Positions 27,395 to 35,767 of a stretch of 64,000 nt of DNA are shown here, piece after piece (within the stretch, counting starts at the first letter, position 1; each line of letters begins with the position of its first letter). The notes beneath the pieces are model-generated. The model did not search any database. It saw nothing but the letters and a program-made list of their open reading frames with translations, and was not told the DNA's origin. A program made the position numbers and the translations under genes. This DNA comes from Roseivirga sp. BDSF3-8 (GTDB taxonomy: Bacteria; Bacteroidota; Bacteroidia; Cytophagales; Cyclobacteriaceae), in contig NZ_JBGNFV010000001.1 of the NCBI RefSeq assembly GCF_041449215.1, positions 1,091,001 through 1,155,000 on the forward strand, given 5' to 3'.

Positions 27395-27571
27395 GGCGCA
27401 AGCGTCGCGCTTGTGTCTGGCGCGGCATGCAATGCGCTCCCTAGAGCGCAACTTTGCAAAATGTAGTGGGTACCCCAACCATTAGTAAGTAAATACCAAC
27501 AGTCTGCTAGTTTTAGTCCAATCCTTTCTGGACGAGCAGGACCAATTGCATTGCGCCCTTGAACTAAGTGG
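27395..27571 (+). repeat. structured repeat, copy 11
   Basis: Counterpart of copy 9, full length. The centre differs (ACTTTGCAAAATGTAGTGGG) although both ends are nearly identical. This shows that the ends are more constrained or more recently homogenised than the middle. Confidence 0.85.
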
Positions 27572-27620
27572 AATTGTTTGATTCTACTAACTATCTTCAC
27601 CACCCAAACACCCAACCAGC

Positions 27621-27720
27621 ATGAGCCGGAAGTATACATTCGGAGATAGCAGCAGCCAGTATTTCATTAGGGTTGCTGGTGTCTATTGGACTGACCTTTT
27701 CATTCGGAATGAGTATAAGG
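27621..27720 (+). pseudogene. RAYT fragment (copy B)
   Basis: It starts ATGAGCCGGAAGTATACATT 49 bases after repeat copy 11, then runs through AGATAGCAGCAGCCAGTATT, GTCTATTGGACTGACC and GAGTATAAGG. It is longer than the scrap in copy A (25093), so copy A lost more. Confidence 0.7.
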
Positions 27721-27744
27721 TTACATTAACAATTTGGCTGGATC

Positions 27745-28293
27745 GTGACATTTAACAACATTGACTTGAGATACTACCTGATCATACTGATAATTATGTT
27801 GACTGCCTGTGCCTTTTCGGCTAACAAGCCGACGATGGATAGTACGGTAAAACTAACAGTCGTAAAATACGATAATCAGAACCCCGGATTTGAGTTTAAG
27901 ACCGATACACTCATCAACTCGAAACTTTTTGACCTGGCCAAAACAAAGGTTGACCTATATTTCAGCCACATAAACTTCCGGATACCCTATTACATCCCGA
28001 CTAATAGCAATTATAAGGATAGCATTAAAGACAAAGAGTGCAACTGGTTAACCTATCCCGCCAATGTAAAATGCTATGAATACGATAAGAAAGGTAGAGT
28101 TATCAAAATGAAGGTCGAAGGTAGTGGTACGATGAGTTCTTATAGCTATTCTTATGATAAAAAAGACAGGGTAATTAAGATGACTAATAACGGCTCGAGC
28201 AATTACAAAATGATATATGATACTAACGGTAATCTAATCAAATTGATAATTGATGGGGACCTACAAAAGCACCTATTATTCTACTATGAATAA
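27745..28293 (+). CDS. lipoprotein, duplicated family (copy B)
   Basis: The product has 182 residues and is nearly the same as copy A. Differences are Pro to Thr near residue 30, His to Asp in the YEYDKK turn, Asn to Lys, Lys to Ile in MIYD, and Val to Ile near the end. The GTG/TTG start ambiguity and lipobox MLTAC are the same. YD-type turns fill the C-terminal half. The function is unknown. Divergence that is mostly conservative suggests both copies are still under selection or very recent. Confidence 0.75.
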   Translation: MTFNNIDLRYYLIILIIMLTACAFSANKPTMDSTVKLTVVKYDNQNPGFEFKTDTLINSKLFDLAKTKVDLYFSHINFRIPYYIPTNSNYKDSIKDKECNWLTYPANVKCYEYDKKGRVIKMKVEGSGTMSSYSYSYDKKDRVIKMTNNGSSNYKMIYDTNGNLIKLIIDGDLQKHLLFYYE

Positions 28294-28396
28294 AAATAAT
28301 ATGGTAGCCTCACCCTTGTGCCTGGCCCGGCGCTTCGGATTATAATCTTCTTAGCCCTATATGAATATTAGCTCCCTCACATGGTGAGGCAACCAC

Positions 28397-28747
28397 CTAC
28401 CCAAAGAAACACCCGTGCCTGTCTTTATCCACCATATCGATGAATTGCTCCAGGGTGTCTGCTGTAGCTGGGTCGTAGGGATACCACTTCAGGTTTCCCC
28501 TCATCCAGTAGACCTTCCAGTTGTCTTTACTTTTCACATAAGTAGTTTTGGCTACATCCATATGCATGATCTTTGATTTATCATCCCATTGGGGTCTTAC
28601 TTCAAAAATGTACACATTCTGTCCCTCTATTCTGTAATCAAGGTCAAGCTGATCTCTTATTTCTTCAGCAGGGCGTTTCCTCGCCATGAAGTTTTCCAGG
28701 GCTTCTATAACATCCGTCGTGAAAATAGCATCCAGTTTACCTGCCAT
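28397..28747 (-). CDS. DUF3024 family protein (copy B), downstream of fic
   Basis: The product has 117 residues from ATG 28747 and is identical in protein sequence to copy A. It starts 41 bases after the end of the fic gene on the same strand, so it is probably co-transcribed with fic. DUF3024 has no known function. The location makes a link with the Fic protein possible but unproven. Confidence 0.85.
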   Translation of the reverse strand: MAGKLDAIFTTDVIEALENFMARKRPAEEIRDQLDLDYRIEGQNVYIFEVRPQWDDKSKIMHMDVAKTTYVKSKDNWKVYWMRGNLKWYPYDPATADTLEQFIDMVDKDRHGCFFG

Positions 28748-28787
28748 ACTTATATCATTTTTCCCAAGCAATATAAAAAAGTTCTTG

Positions 28788-30110
28788 CTACCCGCCCTGT
28801 TTCATAGCCTTCGCTATCTTTTCCTTATGCTCTTTCATATAGTAATCAACGATGCTTTTTATTTCCTCATCAGATAAACATGCATCATAGTATTTTTTAA
28901 CAAATTCATTTTCACCATCTGTGACACTGTATTTTATATCATCGAATTCTATATGCAGATAAGCATCAAACCATCCATTTTCCAGCCCCTGCTTCGCAAA
29001 ATGCCTGAAGGAATACTCTATCTTTACGCGATTAGTGTGATTTTCTAGTCGGTTATTTAGGAATGATAATACATCATCGATATCACTCGTACCTATGCCC
29101 TCAACAAAAATTGACGCCCCTTTATCCACATAAAAGTCATCAAATACACGCTGCCGGCTAATAAAGCTCTCAATTAGCTTTATCAGACACTTCTCAAACA
29201 AGTCCTCCAGCACTTGTTTACTCTTTGTCAGCTTGACGTCTTTACCCTCCCCCTCAAACATGTGTTTCAATAGGGCTATCTCCTTATCTATATCATCCGG
29301 CTCCTCGATGCTCTCTCCTTTTGCACCACGGATCATCAGATCAAGAGAGTGAACCAGGTTTTGAGCGATGTACGCTATGAAAGGCTCAATCATTCCGGCA
29401 TCCGCCTGCCTGAGGGCCGCAAAGTAGTTTTCCTTATCCTCCGTTTTGATGATTACCGGTGGGTAGCCGTATTTCATCAGAATGAAATTCATCACTATCC
29501 TGGCCACACGCCCGTTGCCATCGTCGAAGGGGTGTATCCTGATAAATTTATAGTGAAACTCTGCCGCTAGCAGTATGGCATTTACCCCCTCCTCATTTTC
29601 ATCTTCTTCCCTGTACCAATTGATCAGGTCATGCATTTCAGCCGGGGTTTCCTCCGGAGAAGCAAAATAAAATATCTCTCCGGTTTTGGTTTTCACATGA
29701 TTAGGTGAGCTCTTATACTCTCCCACCTTCACTCTTTTCTTAGTAGGCTGGCCTTCCGGCGTTATGGCGTCTGTTTCATACGACTCCTTCAGCAGCAGTT
29801 TGTGAAGTTCCCTGATAAAATTTTCGGTAAGCGGCCGGCCCTCTTTTACCACATCCATCACCCAATTTATAGCCTCATTGTGGCCCGTTATCTCAAAGTG
29901 GTCTTTAAGCGGTTTTCCCTGCGCCGTTATATGATGCAATAAGAGAGCTTTAGTCTCCCCATAGGTGAGGCTATTGCCCTCCAGGTTATTTGAGTGGTAG
30001 TTCCAGTCCATACGGAACTTCTGCATAATGCGCATCTCCGCTGCACTGTCCAGCGGACGCAAAGCATTCAATTCTCCTTTTAGTACCTGGGCCTCTCTAA
30101 TATAACTCAT
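28788..30110 (-). CDS. Fic-domain protein (probable AMP-transferase), self-inhibited class
   Basis: The product has 440 residues from ATG 30110. An in-frame TTG at 30131 would add seven. The Fic core HPFDDGNGRVAR carries the catalytic His at ~193. An N-terminal inhibitory helix motif S-N-N-L-E-G-N at ~40-46 places it among Fic proteins held off by their own N-terminus (class II). Fic enzymes usually transfer AMP to a Ser/Thr/Tyr of a target protein. The last ~170 residues are an unrecognised helical region that may select the target. The motif is complete, so activity is likely. It probably forms an operon with the DUF3024 gene behind it. Confidence 0.92.
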   Translation of the reverse strand: MSYIREAQVLKGELNALRPLDSAAEMRIMQKFRMDWNYHSNNLEGNSLTYGETKALLLHHITAQGKPLKDHFEITGHNEAINWVMDVVKEGRPLTENFIRELHKLLLKESYETDAITPEGQPTKKRVKVGEYKSSPNHVKTKTGEIFYFASPEETPAEMHDLINWYREEDENEEGVNAILLAAEFHYKFIRIHPFDDGNGRVARIVMNFILMKYGYPPVIIKTEDKENYFAALRQADAGMIEPFIAYIAQNLVHSLDLMIRGAKGESIEEPDDIDKEIALLKHMFEGEGKDVKLTKSKQVLEDLFEKCLIKLIESFISRQRVFDDFYVDKGASIFVEGIGTSDIDDVLSFLNNRLENHTNRVKIEYSFRHFAKQGLENGWFDAYLHIEFDDIKYSVTDGENEFVKKYYDACLSDEEIKSIVDYYMKEHKEKIAKAMKQGG

Positions 30111-30188
30111 GTGCTTACTGTAAGCCGCCAATATATTATTTCCCTAGCATAACTGAAAACAACGCGATAAGGGCATCCCGCCTTCCCC

Positions 30189-30848
30189 CTACCTCATCTC
30201 CTCCACCTCGCGTATCAGGTTTAGCGAGTCCCTTATCTGCGTGCCGTTACCCTGCAGCAGCTTCTGCATCCATTTTTTATCCGCATTTTCCGGGATCAGT
30301 TTGCGGTGAGCATAGAGCGCAAGAGGCAGCATGATCACCACACTTATCAGTACCTGCGTCACCAGCCACATTTTATCCCCATACATAATGATATCTATAC
30401 CAAACCACAGGTCGAAGAACAGCACCACACATGCCAGGTGCAACGGCGCCAGCCACACCCCCAGGCGCAGGTAGCCGATCATAGTCGTGCGGATGTTAAG
30501 TAGCTGACGCTGCAAGGCAGCCAGCGACTGGCCGTAGTCGATAGTCAGCAGGTGGTACAGCTCATGTACCAAGGCAGCACATACCCCCACCGTCCACACA
30601 GAAAGCACACCACCCGCTATAGCTATGTATGTGCTTTGCCAGTTATTAGCTGTATACTTCATAAGCGCTATAGCCGTCACAGTTGCAAAGACCAGCGTCA
30701 CCACTTTTACCAGTACCAGGCTATTCACCTTACGCGCCACCTTATCCAGATTCATCTTCCTGAGCAGGGCAAAGTTTATCGTAAACTGACCCTCAAGTTT
30801 CCTCTCATGTGTCCTCCATAGCTGTAGTATATCATCTCCGTTCGTCAT
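30189..30848 (-). CDS. membrane protein coupled to ECF sigma factor (possible anti-sigma or effector)
   Basis: The product has 219 residues with about four membrane segments (residues ~45-65, 72-92, 122-142, 155-178). A soluble N-terminal ~40 residues (LWRTHERKLEGQFTIN) could bind the sigma factor. It overlaps the sigma gene by ATGA, the usual arrangement for a sigma/anti-sigma pair. It lacks the classical ZAS zinc motif (HxxxCxxC), so anti-sigma function is inferred from context only. This gene type is common beside ECF factors in Bacteroidota. Confidence 0.75.
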   Translation of the reverse strand: MTNGDDILQLWRTHERKLEGQFTINFALLRKMNLDKVARKVNSLVLVKVVTLVFATVTAIALMKYTANNWQSTYIAIAGGVLSVWTVGVCAALVHELYHLLTIDYGQSLAALQRQLLNIRTTMIGYLRLGVWLAPLHLACVVLFFDLWFGIDIIMYGDKMWLVTQVLISVVIMLPLALYAHRKLIPENADKKWMQKLLQGNGTQIRDSLNLIREVEEMR

Positions 30849-31363
30849 GGCTGTATCTTGTTAAAATAAGTTTTCAATTGTTTCTTTAAGCGGCTGATCC
30901 TCGTGCCCACATTAGATACCGATATGTCCAGGATCTCCGCTATCTCCCCGTGCGATTTCTCATCCAGGTACAGCAGCATAAGGCTCTTATCCAGCTTGCG
31001 TAACTGCTGCACAAACACCCTCAGCATCAGCACCCTCTCGTCCGTTTCAGCAGGTTCCTCAGCACCCACATGCACCCACTGGTCCTCCCCTCCCGTCACC
31101 CGGTGCCGTGTACGTACCTCATGCTTCCGGTAGTGCGTGATGGCCACATTGAGCGCGATACGATACATCCACGTAGTTAGTTTGTAGGTAGAGTCATACC
31201 TCCCGTAGCCCTTCCACAACTGCAGGATGATCTCCTGCACCAGGTCCTCCCTCTCCACTCCATCATAGCAATAAGCATGTGCCACCTTATAAATCAGCCC
31301 CCTGTGCTCTTCTATCACCTGCACAAAGCGTTGTTGCGTATTATCTGTAGACCTAGTGCTCAT
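30845..31363 (-). CDS. ECF-type RNA polymerase sigma factor
   Basis: The product has 172 residues with region 2 (EHRGLIYKVAHAYC, DREDLVQEIILQLWKG-like text, TWMYRIALNVAITHYRK) and region 4 (LLYLDEKSHGEIAEILDI, VSNVGTRISRLKKQLKTY), which give -10 and -35 recognition. There is no region 3, as usual for ECF. It should direct polymerase to a small regulon, probably including itself. The coupled downstream membrane protein may hold it inactive. The gene faces away from a small membrane protein gene at 31613 across ~250 bases. Confidence 0.93.
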   Translation of the reverse strand: MSTRSTDNTQQRFVQVIEEHRGLIYKVAHAYCYDGVEREDLVQEIILQLWKGYGRYDSTYKLTTWMYRIALNVAITHYRKHEVRTRHRVTGGEDQWVHVGAEEPAETDERVLMLRVFVQQLRKLDKSLMLLYLDEKSHGEIAEILDISVSNVGTRISRLKKQLKTYFNKIQP

Positions 31364-31612
31364 CTGTATCGGCTTCTCTCAGTGTCAGCGGGTACCCTTT
31401 GATACATTATTCGTATAGCCTCCCGAAAAATCACACATCCCATCATTTTTTTTTCAGGCAAAATATTCTCCCCATCCCATCCCTTGTAGTGTAGCCGGCA
31501 ACTATAAAAGTAAATAAGATATAATCCATTGCCCCTTAGCCTGTTGCTCATAGCATTACCCCATAATCGACCATAGGTATGATAATATGCCCGAAAGCCC
31601 GTTAGAATATAA

Positions 31613-32035
31613 ATGATCAGAAGAAGGCGACATACCCGTATAAGAAAAACACCCGCCCAAAAGCCCGGACTAGTCACTGCCAACATCATACTACTTTCCC
31701 TCCTTGTGGCAGGGTTTAGTAAGGTTCATAATGACCAGGTAATCTCCAGGTATCGTGCAGACTTTGGGTTTTACGGGCAATCCATCTCCCTTATGGATGA
31801 TTTTACCTTTGCACATCATTACGCCGGTTGCAGCCAGGCTTACGGTACCGTAAGGGGCAGCTATAGAGTAAGTAATGACACACTGTACATGTCGGCCGAT
31901 AAAAAGGCAGAAGCACCATTTACTGATAGGTACCTCATCCGTAATGACAGCCTCATTGGCCTTAGCCAAGGCATTAACTACGAATATTGTTTAACAGCCG
32001 GAAGCGCCCCTCCACTTAAAAAAAGCCCCCAATAA
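31613..32035 (+). CDS. small membrane-anchored protein, unknown
   Basis: The product has 140 residues. A strongly basic N-terminus (MIRRRRHTRIRKT) is followed by one membrane segment (residues ~22-38), then a beta-rich domain of ~90 residues (FGFYGQSISLMDDFTF, GTVRGSYRVSNDTLYMS) that resembles small lipocalin-like or META-type folds facing the periplasm. No family is certain. It is divergent from the ECF operon and could be under its control, but no promoter motif is evident. Confidence 0.55.
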   Translation: MIRRRRHTRIRKTPAQKPGLVTANIILLSLLVAGFSKVHNDQVISRYRADFGFYGQSISLMDDFTFAHHYAGCSQAYGTVRGSYRVSNDTLYMSADKKAEAPFTDRYLIRNDSLIGLSQGINYEYCLTAGSAPPLKKSPQ

Positions 32036-32120
32036 GTGTCTAAACACCAAAACCCCTCCCCAACCGCAAATATCTATCGTGAAATGACTATATTGGTCAG
32101 TACGTAAATTTTTAATCGTT

Positions 32121-32294
32121 ATGAAAAAAGAAAAATTAAACCTGAAAGAGCTTAACGTGTCAAGCTTTACCACCTCTCATGAAATAAAAGGCGGAGCCAT
32201 CTCCACCCTATGTCCAACCAGTGATCACAGATGTACCGCCTCTGAAGAGATGACCGTATGTGTAAATGAACACACCATCTGTGTGGTAAGCTAA
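32121..32294 (+). CDS. class I lanthipeptide (pinensin-like) precursor, orphan
   Basis: This 57-residue gene is too short for a usual gene cutoff. The leader MKKEKLNLKELNVSSFTT matches the other two lanthipeptide leaders in the window (K-x-L-L-V-S-F-x-T spacing), and the Gly-Gly site is EIKGG. The 32-residue core has four Cys (LC, RC, VC, IC) and nine Thr/Ser (AISTLC, PTSDHRC), ideal for lanthionine rings. A strong terminator follows 24 bases after the stop. No modification enzyme or transporter is nearby. Confidence 0.85.
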   Translation: MKKEKLNLKELNVSSFTTSHEIKGGAISTLCPTSDHRCTASEEMTVCVNEHTICVVS

Positions 32295-32317
32295 GCATAG
32301 ATATCACCATACAGAAA

Positions 32318-32343
32318 AGCCGGGGCATCCCGGCTTTTTTTAT
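32318..32343 (+). terminator. intrinsic terminator after the lanthipeptide gene
   Basis: AGCCGGG pairs with CCCGGCT around GCAT, followed by seven T's. Confidence 0.88.
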
Positions 32344-33247
32344 ACGCGTAAGGCAATAAAACCTTAAATAATAAGCTAAACTACCTTCCCCGGATAGAAT
32401 AAAAACCGCTCTCAAGAGCGTTGTCGTAGAAGCATCAACTGAAACTAAAAAAAAGGAGATCAAAGGCCGAGGCACCGTCACAAACTTTTCTGCCCCCGCT
32501 ATTCTGTACGTGATCAATAAAGACCGTCAATCCCCCTTATTCCCAAGAAAGAGTTCAGAGGCCATATACTCCCACTCATTCACGACCATGCAGCACTAGC
32601 CACCACAGTAAAGTCCGGAAAACTCAAATACCACGATCTTGAAACAATCGTAAAGAAGTATAATTCAGCCAAACCCTAAAGCAGGCAACGTACTCCATAC
32701 AGAGGCTTAACAGCCTCACCAAATAATAGACTAACAGGGACCGCCGGACTGGCGCCCCCTTTCTTTTACTCCGTATCCAAACAGCCTGTTTGAAGTAATG
32801 CTTACCCACCCCGGCAAGTCCCTCTTCTATCACCCATACCCTTCAAATCAAAAAGCAGCAGCCTACCTGAAACTAATCTAAAAAATTGTACTTTTGCATC
32901 ACTCCCTCAACAACACCCCCACCACTGGGAGACTTATCCACATAGAACTGCTTCGTCTCTGCTACGCTACTGCTTCGCAACTACTTCGCTATGCCTGTAC
33001 CATGCCTATAGGAATCCTATATCCTGGCCTTGCTACTCCAATCAGGCACCCTAAAACCAGATTTTTGTACTATTCAAATAACCCCGGACACTACCCCCTT
33101 CAGAAAAGCCATCACTACATACCACCACCTTAAGGCCCTTCTCCAGCGCCCCAACCCTGTTACTTCTTCAAACCCAAAACATTTATTACATGCCGCTAAC
33201 ATCCGCATGCCACCAGGCTATTAAGGGCAAATAAACCACAACGGAAT
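32344..33247. other. gene-poor region with a possible gene relic
   Basis: From ~32400 to 32675 two plus-strand frames give protein-like text (EIKGRGTVTNFSAPAILYVI, then after a frame change HILPLIHDHAALATTVKSG and LKYHDLETIVKKYNSAKP before a stop). This suggests a decayed gene that I do not recognise. TACTTTTG at 32889-32896 fits the Bacteroidota -7 consensus TAnnTTTG, without a convincing -33 element. The rest, up to the decarboxylase gene, shows nothing. Confidence 0.35.
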
Positions 33248-34528
33248 ATGGAAACCATCATACAACCCCAGGCACACGTGCAGGTAGTAGAGGACCTTAA
33301 AAGCATCCTTAACCAGGACCCCGACCTGCAGAACAGACTTATTGCATCCCTTCAAAAAGCCAGAGACCAGGCCCGGGCCAACCTTAATAAAGACCTCTAC
33401 CACGCCATCGACAATACCTTTGAAGAAAACGGGTGGCCCGTTACCATAGAAGCCTACTACGACTACATCGAGAAATACGTAAGGCTTATCCCCAACGAAA
33501 GTAATGACCCCAACTACCCCCATGCCTGGAAAAGCAATGACCAAAGAAACGGCTATAACCAGAAGGTATATGACCTCCTATGCCAGTTTTACTATCTCAT
33601 TGACCAGCAAGACGACCAGGGTCAGACCATGCAGAGCAATGAAGACTTTGCAGAATGGCTCGTAGAGTTTGCCCGGGCCTGGGGCTCCTTCCTCGATACA
33701 GAAGAGTCCCTTACCACAGAGTCACTGCAGTCCTTTAAGCGAGACAGAATGTACAACTTCCATCTCTACTCCGATAGCCAGCCCGGCTGGAAGACGTTCA
33801 ATAACTTCTTCTATCGAGAGTTTAACGGATCAGCCCCGGAAACCGGCATTACCCCCCTCAGGCCCATTGCCGACCCTGATAACAATACCACCATCGTATC
33901 ACCTGCCGACTGCACCTATAAAATGCAGTATAACATAGACGACAGCGGCAACGTCGTGCATACCGACGGCCGCAACGCCAGGATAACCCTGAAGCACACC
34001 CATACCATCGGCACCGTAAAGGAACTGCTGGACCAAAGCGAATACGCAGACGATTTTAACGGCGGCACATTTGTACATTACTTCCTCAGCCCATTCGATT
34101 ACCACCGCTTCCACACCCCCGTCAGTGGCAAGGTACTCGACATTAAGCCTGTAGTAGGAAAGGTTTATCTCAACGTCAACATCAGCGGTGATCAGTTCGA
34201 CGCCCCCGACGGAGGCGAAAACGGCTATGAATTTGTGCAGGCCCGCGGCATGGTCATCATAGATGCCGGAGGTCAGGTAGGCAAAGTAGCCATACTCCCC
34301 ATAGGCATGTGCCAGGTATCAGGCGTCGATATGTATACAAACCTGAAAGGGCAAAACGTCCTCAAAGGGCAGGAATTTGGCAAGTTCAGGTTCGGAGGCT
34401 CAGACATCATCATGCTCTTCCAGAAAAACCCCGGTCTTTTCCTCTTTAAAAAAGACCCCGGCCACACCCCCATCCACTTCCAGTACGGCCAGGCAGCCGC
34501 CTACTGGAATCTGCAGAACGAGCAATAA
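33248..34528 (+). CDS. phosphatidylserine decarboxylase family protein
   Basis: The product has 426 residues. The C-terminal half is a PSD-type pyruvoyl decarboxylase: SPADCTYKMQYNI, TFVHYFLSPFDYHRFHTPVSG with the paired His, and the self-cleavage site FGGSD with G384-S385, where Ser would become the pyruvoyl group (LGST in classical PSD). The N-terminal ~170 residues are helical, as in the longer PSD-related proteins that act on amino acids or unusual lipids (for example the fungal PsiD group), not in housekeeping Psd. The substrate therefore cannot be called. There is no membrane anchor. It is monocistronic, with a hairpin after the stop. Confidence 0.85.
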   Translation: METIIQPQAHVQVVEDLKSILNQDPDLQNRLIASLQKARDQARANLNKDLYHAIDNTFEENGWPVTIEAYYDYIEKYVRLIPNESNDPNYPHAWKSNDQRNGYNQKVYDLLCQFYYLIDQQDDQGQTMQSNEDFAEWLVEFARAWGSFLDTEESLTTESLQSFKRDRMYNFHLYSDSQPGWKTFNNFFYREFNGSAPETGITPLRPIADPDNNTTIVSPADCTYKMQYNIDDSGNVVHTDGRNARITLKHTHTIGTVKELLDQSEYADDFNGGTFVHYFLSPFDYHRFHTPVSGKVLDIKPVVGKVYLNVNISGDQFDAPDGGENGYEFVQARGMVIIDAGGQVGKVAILPIGMCQVSGVDMYTNLKGQNVLKGQEFGKFRFGGSDIIMLFQKNPGLFLFKKDPGHTPIHFQYGQAAAYWNLQNEQ

Positions 34529-34551
34529 GATCGTTTTGGCGACGATCCATG

Positions 34552-34592
34552 CAAAAGCGGCTGGCCATACAGGTCCGTCGCTTTTCTTTTAT
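34552..34592 (+). terminator. terminator after the decarboxylase gene
   Basis: AAAAGCG...TGG pairs with CCG.CGCTTTT with a short bulge, followed by CTTTTAT. Confidence 0.6.
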
Positions 34593-34675
34593 CAAATGTA
34601 ATTAAATACATAGCACCTCATCGAATTACACTTGATATTCAGTATATTATAAACCCAACTATCTCCCGAAAGACT

Positions 34676-35008
34676 ATGACTCATGAGAGTAAACTATCGC
34701 AAAAAGCTATATCAGGCATCTCCGTAAAACATGCCCTGGCGGGCGGATTATTAGGCTTAATACTTATAACTCTTTTTTTCTTTGGAGATGGCCCTCCCTT
34801 TGAGTTCGGCTTTCGTGTATACTTCCCCACCATTACCACTACCCTCGGCGGAGTAGCAGGCGGCCTTTTCTATAGCCTCCTGGGCTACCTGAGATCCAGA
34901 AGAGGCTGGATAGGAGCCCTGGCCATATTCATAAGCCTCGTAGCCTTCATAGTCATTCTATGGGTTAGCGCCGTAGCAGGCTTCGCGGTCACCGGCGACT
35001 GGGATTGA
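34676..35008 (+). CDS. small three-TM membrane protein, unknown
   Basis: The product has 110 residues with three membrane segments (residues ~19-37, 50-68, 80-104) and a conserved-looking GGVAGGLFYSLLGYLRSRRG loop. No family is recognised. It lies alone between the decarboxylase and a repeat-bearing spacer. Confidence 0.6.
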   Translation: MTHESKLSQKAISGISVKHALAGGLLGLILITLFFFGDGPPFEFGFRVYFPTITTTLGGVAGGLFYSLLGYLRSRRGWIGALAIFISLVAFIVILWVSAVAGFAVTGDWD

Positions 35009-35479
35009 CAGGAAGCAATCCTCCCCTCCTCAGAGCATAGCCGTCAAGCTAAGAGTAGAATTACACTGAAATTATTACTCTCTTGCCACTTACTGCAGGT
35101 ACCACCGGAATGCCGGACCACCGGAATGCCGGACCACCGGAATGCCGGACCAGCTCCGGAATGAACCTTTTCCATTCCAAAGAAAATTTCTGTGCCTGCT
35201 CATCGAATGCCACTCCAGTCCCAAGTAGAGGACTAACTTTTTATGTGTTGATTTATAGCCTGTTACATCCTTAGCTTGACAGATATGCTCGTCAGGGAGT
35301 ACTAATTAAATACACCATTTACCCCCCCCTTTTTAATTACATAGGGGCACCATGTAATCCCACCATGTTACGTAGAGCCGCTAATCATGCCCGGCCCGGT
35401 AATAACGGCATATCACAATATTTAAAGAAAGGAACACCGCCACAGCCTGAACCAAGAGACAACAGAGCCTCATATAATA
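35009..35479. other. intergenic region with a 16-bp tandem repeat
   Basis: Except for the tandem repeat at 35101-35148, no gene or clear signal is seen. The segment separates a plus-strand membrane protein from the minus-strand lanthipeptide gene. Confidence 0.4.
35101..35148. repeat. 16-bp perfect tandem repeat, three units
   Basis: Three exact units of ACCACCGGAATGCCGG, then a partial fourth with a change (ACCAGCTCCGGAATG). Each unit contains CCGG twice, so it is self-complementary in part. Confidence 0.95.
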
Positions 35480-35505
35480 AAAGACCGCCCCTCAGAGCGG
35501 TCTTT
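35480..35505 (-). terminator. terminator of the third lanthipeptide gene
   Basis: AAAGACCGC pairs with GCGGTCTTT around CCCTCAGA, and the minus-strand continuation is T-rich (TTATTATATG). Confidence 0.85.
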
Positions 35506-35518
35506 AGCATTCAAATGA

Positions 35519-35767
35519 TTAACAAACCCAGGTTTGCCGCGGGCAGTCGATCGTATCTATTGGACAATTTATAGTACCGCAGTCATACATCGCCGAAGGA
35601 CAGGCATCCACCCACGAGTTATTACACCCGTCAGCCGTAAGGATCGGACAATTAAAAGTATTACACCCCACATACGTCACCAGTATAGTACCTCCTTTTG
35701 TCTTCTTTTCCTCAGTCACAAAACTGCTCACTTTGAGATCGCTTAGTTTGATCTTACTCTTTTTCAT
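35519..35767 (-). CDS. class I lanthipeptide (pinensin-like) precursor, Cys-rich, orphan
   Basis: The product has 82 residues. The leader MKKSKIKLSDLKVSSFVT has the same signature as the other two orphans, with a Gly-Gly site at KTKGG. The 56-residue core has eight Cys (VGC, FNC, DGC, DAC, YDC, INC, IDC, WVC) and repeated text of the style CPIxTxDC, more ring-forming residues than usual. A terminator lies 14 bases beyond the stop. No maturation enzyme is nearby, so it would need a LanB/LanC pair elsewhere. Confidence 0.82.
   Translation of the reverse strand: MKKSKIKLSDLKVSSFVTEEKKTKGGTILVTYVGCNTFNCPILTADGCNNSWVDACPSAMYDCGTINCPIDTIDCPRQTWVC

Larger units (their letters stand above)
27218..28796. 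repeat. segmental duplication, copy B (~1.55 kb)
   Basis: Same content and order as 24679-26226: two structured repeats, a transposase scrap, lipoprotein and DUF3024 gene. This arm runs into the 3' end of the intact fic gene. It may therefore be the parent arrangement, with copy A the derived one. Confidence 0.85.

Noticed and set aside
24595-27639. Minus-strand frames in the repeats encoding text like MPRQAQARRLRQGG or AAPGTSATLAP
   Set aside because: They arise from the repeat's GC-rich hairpins read backwards. They recur with every copy, lack consistent ends and have no gene-like start region.
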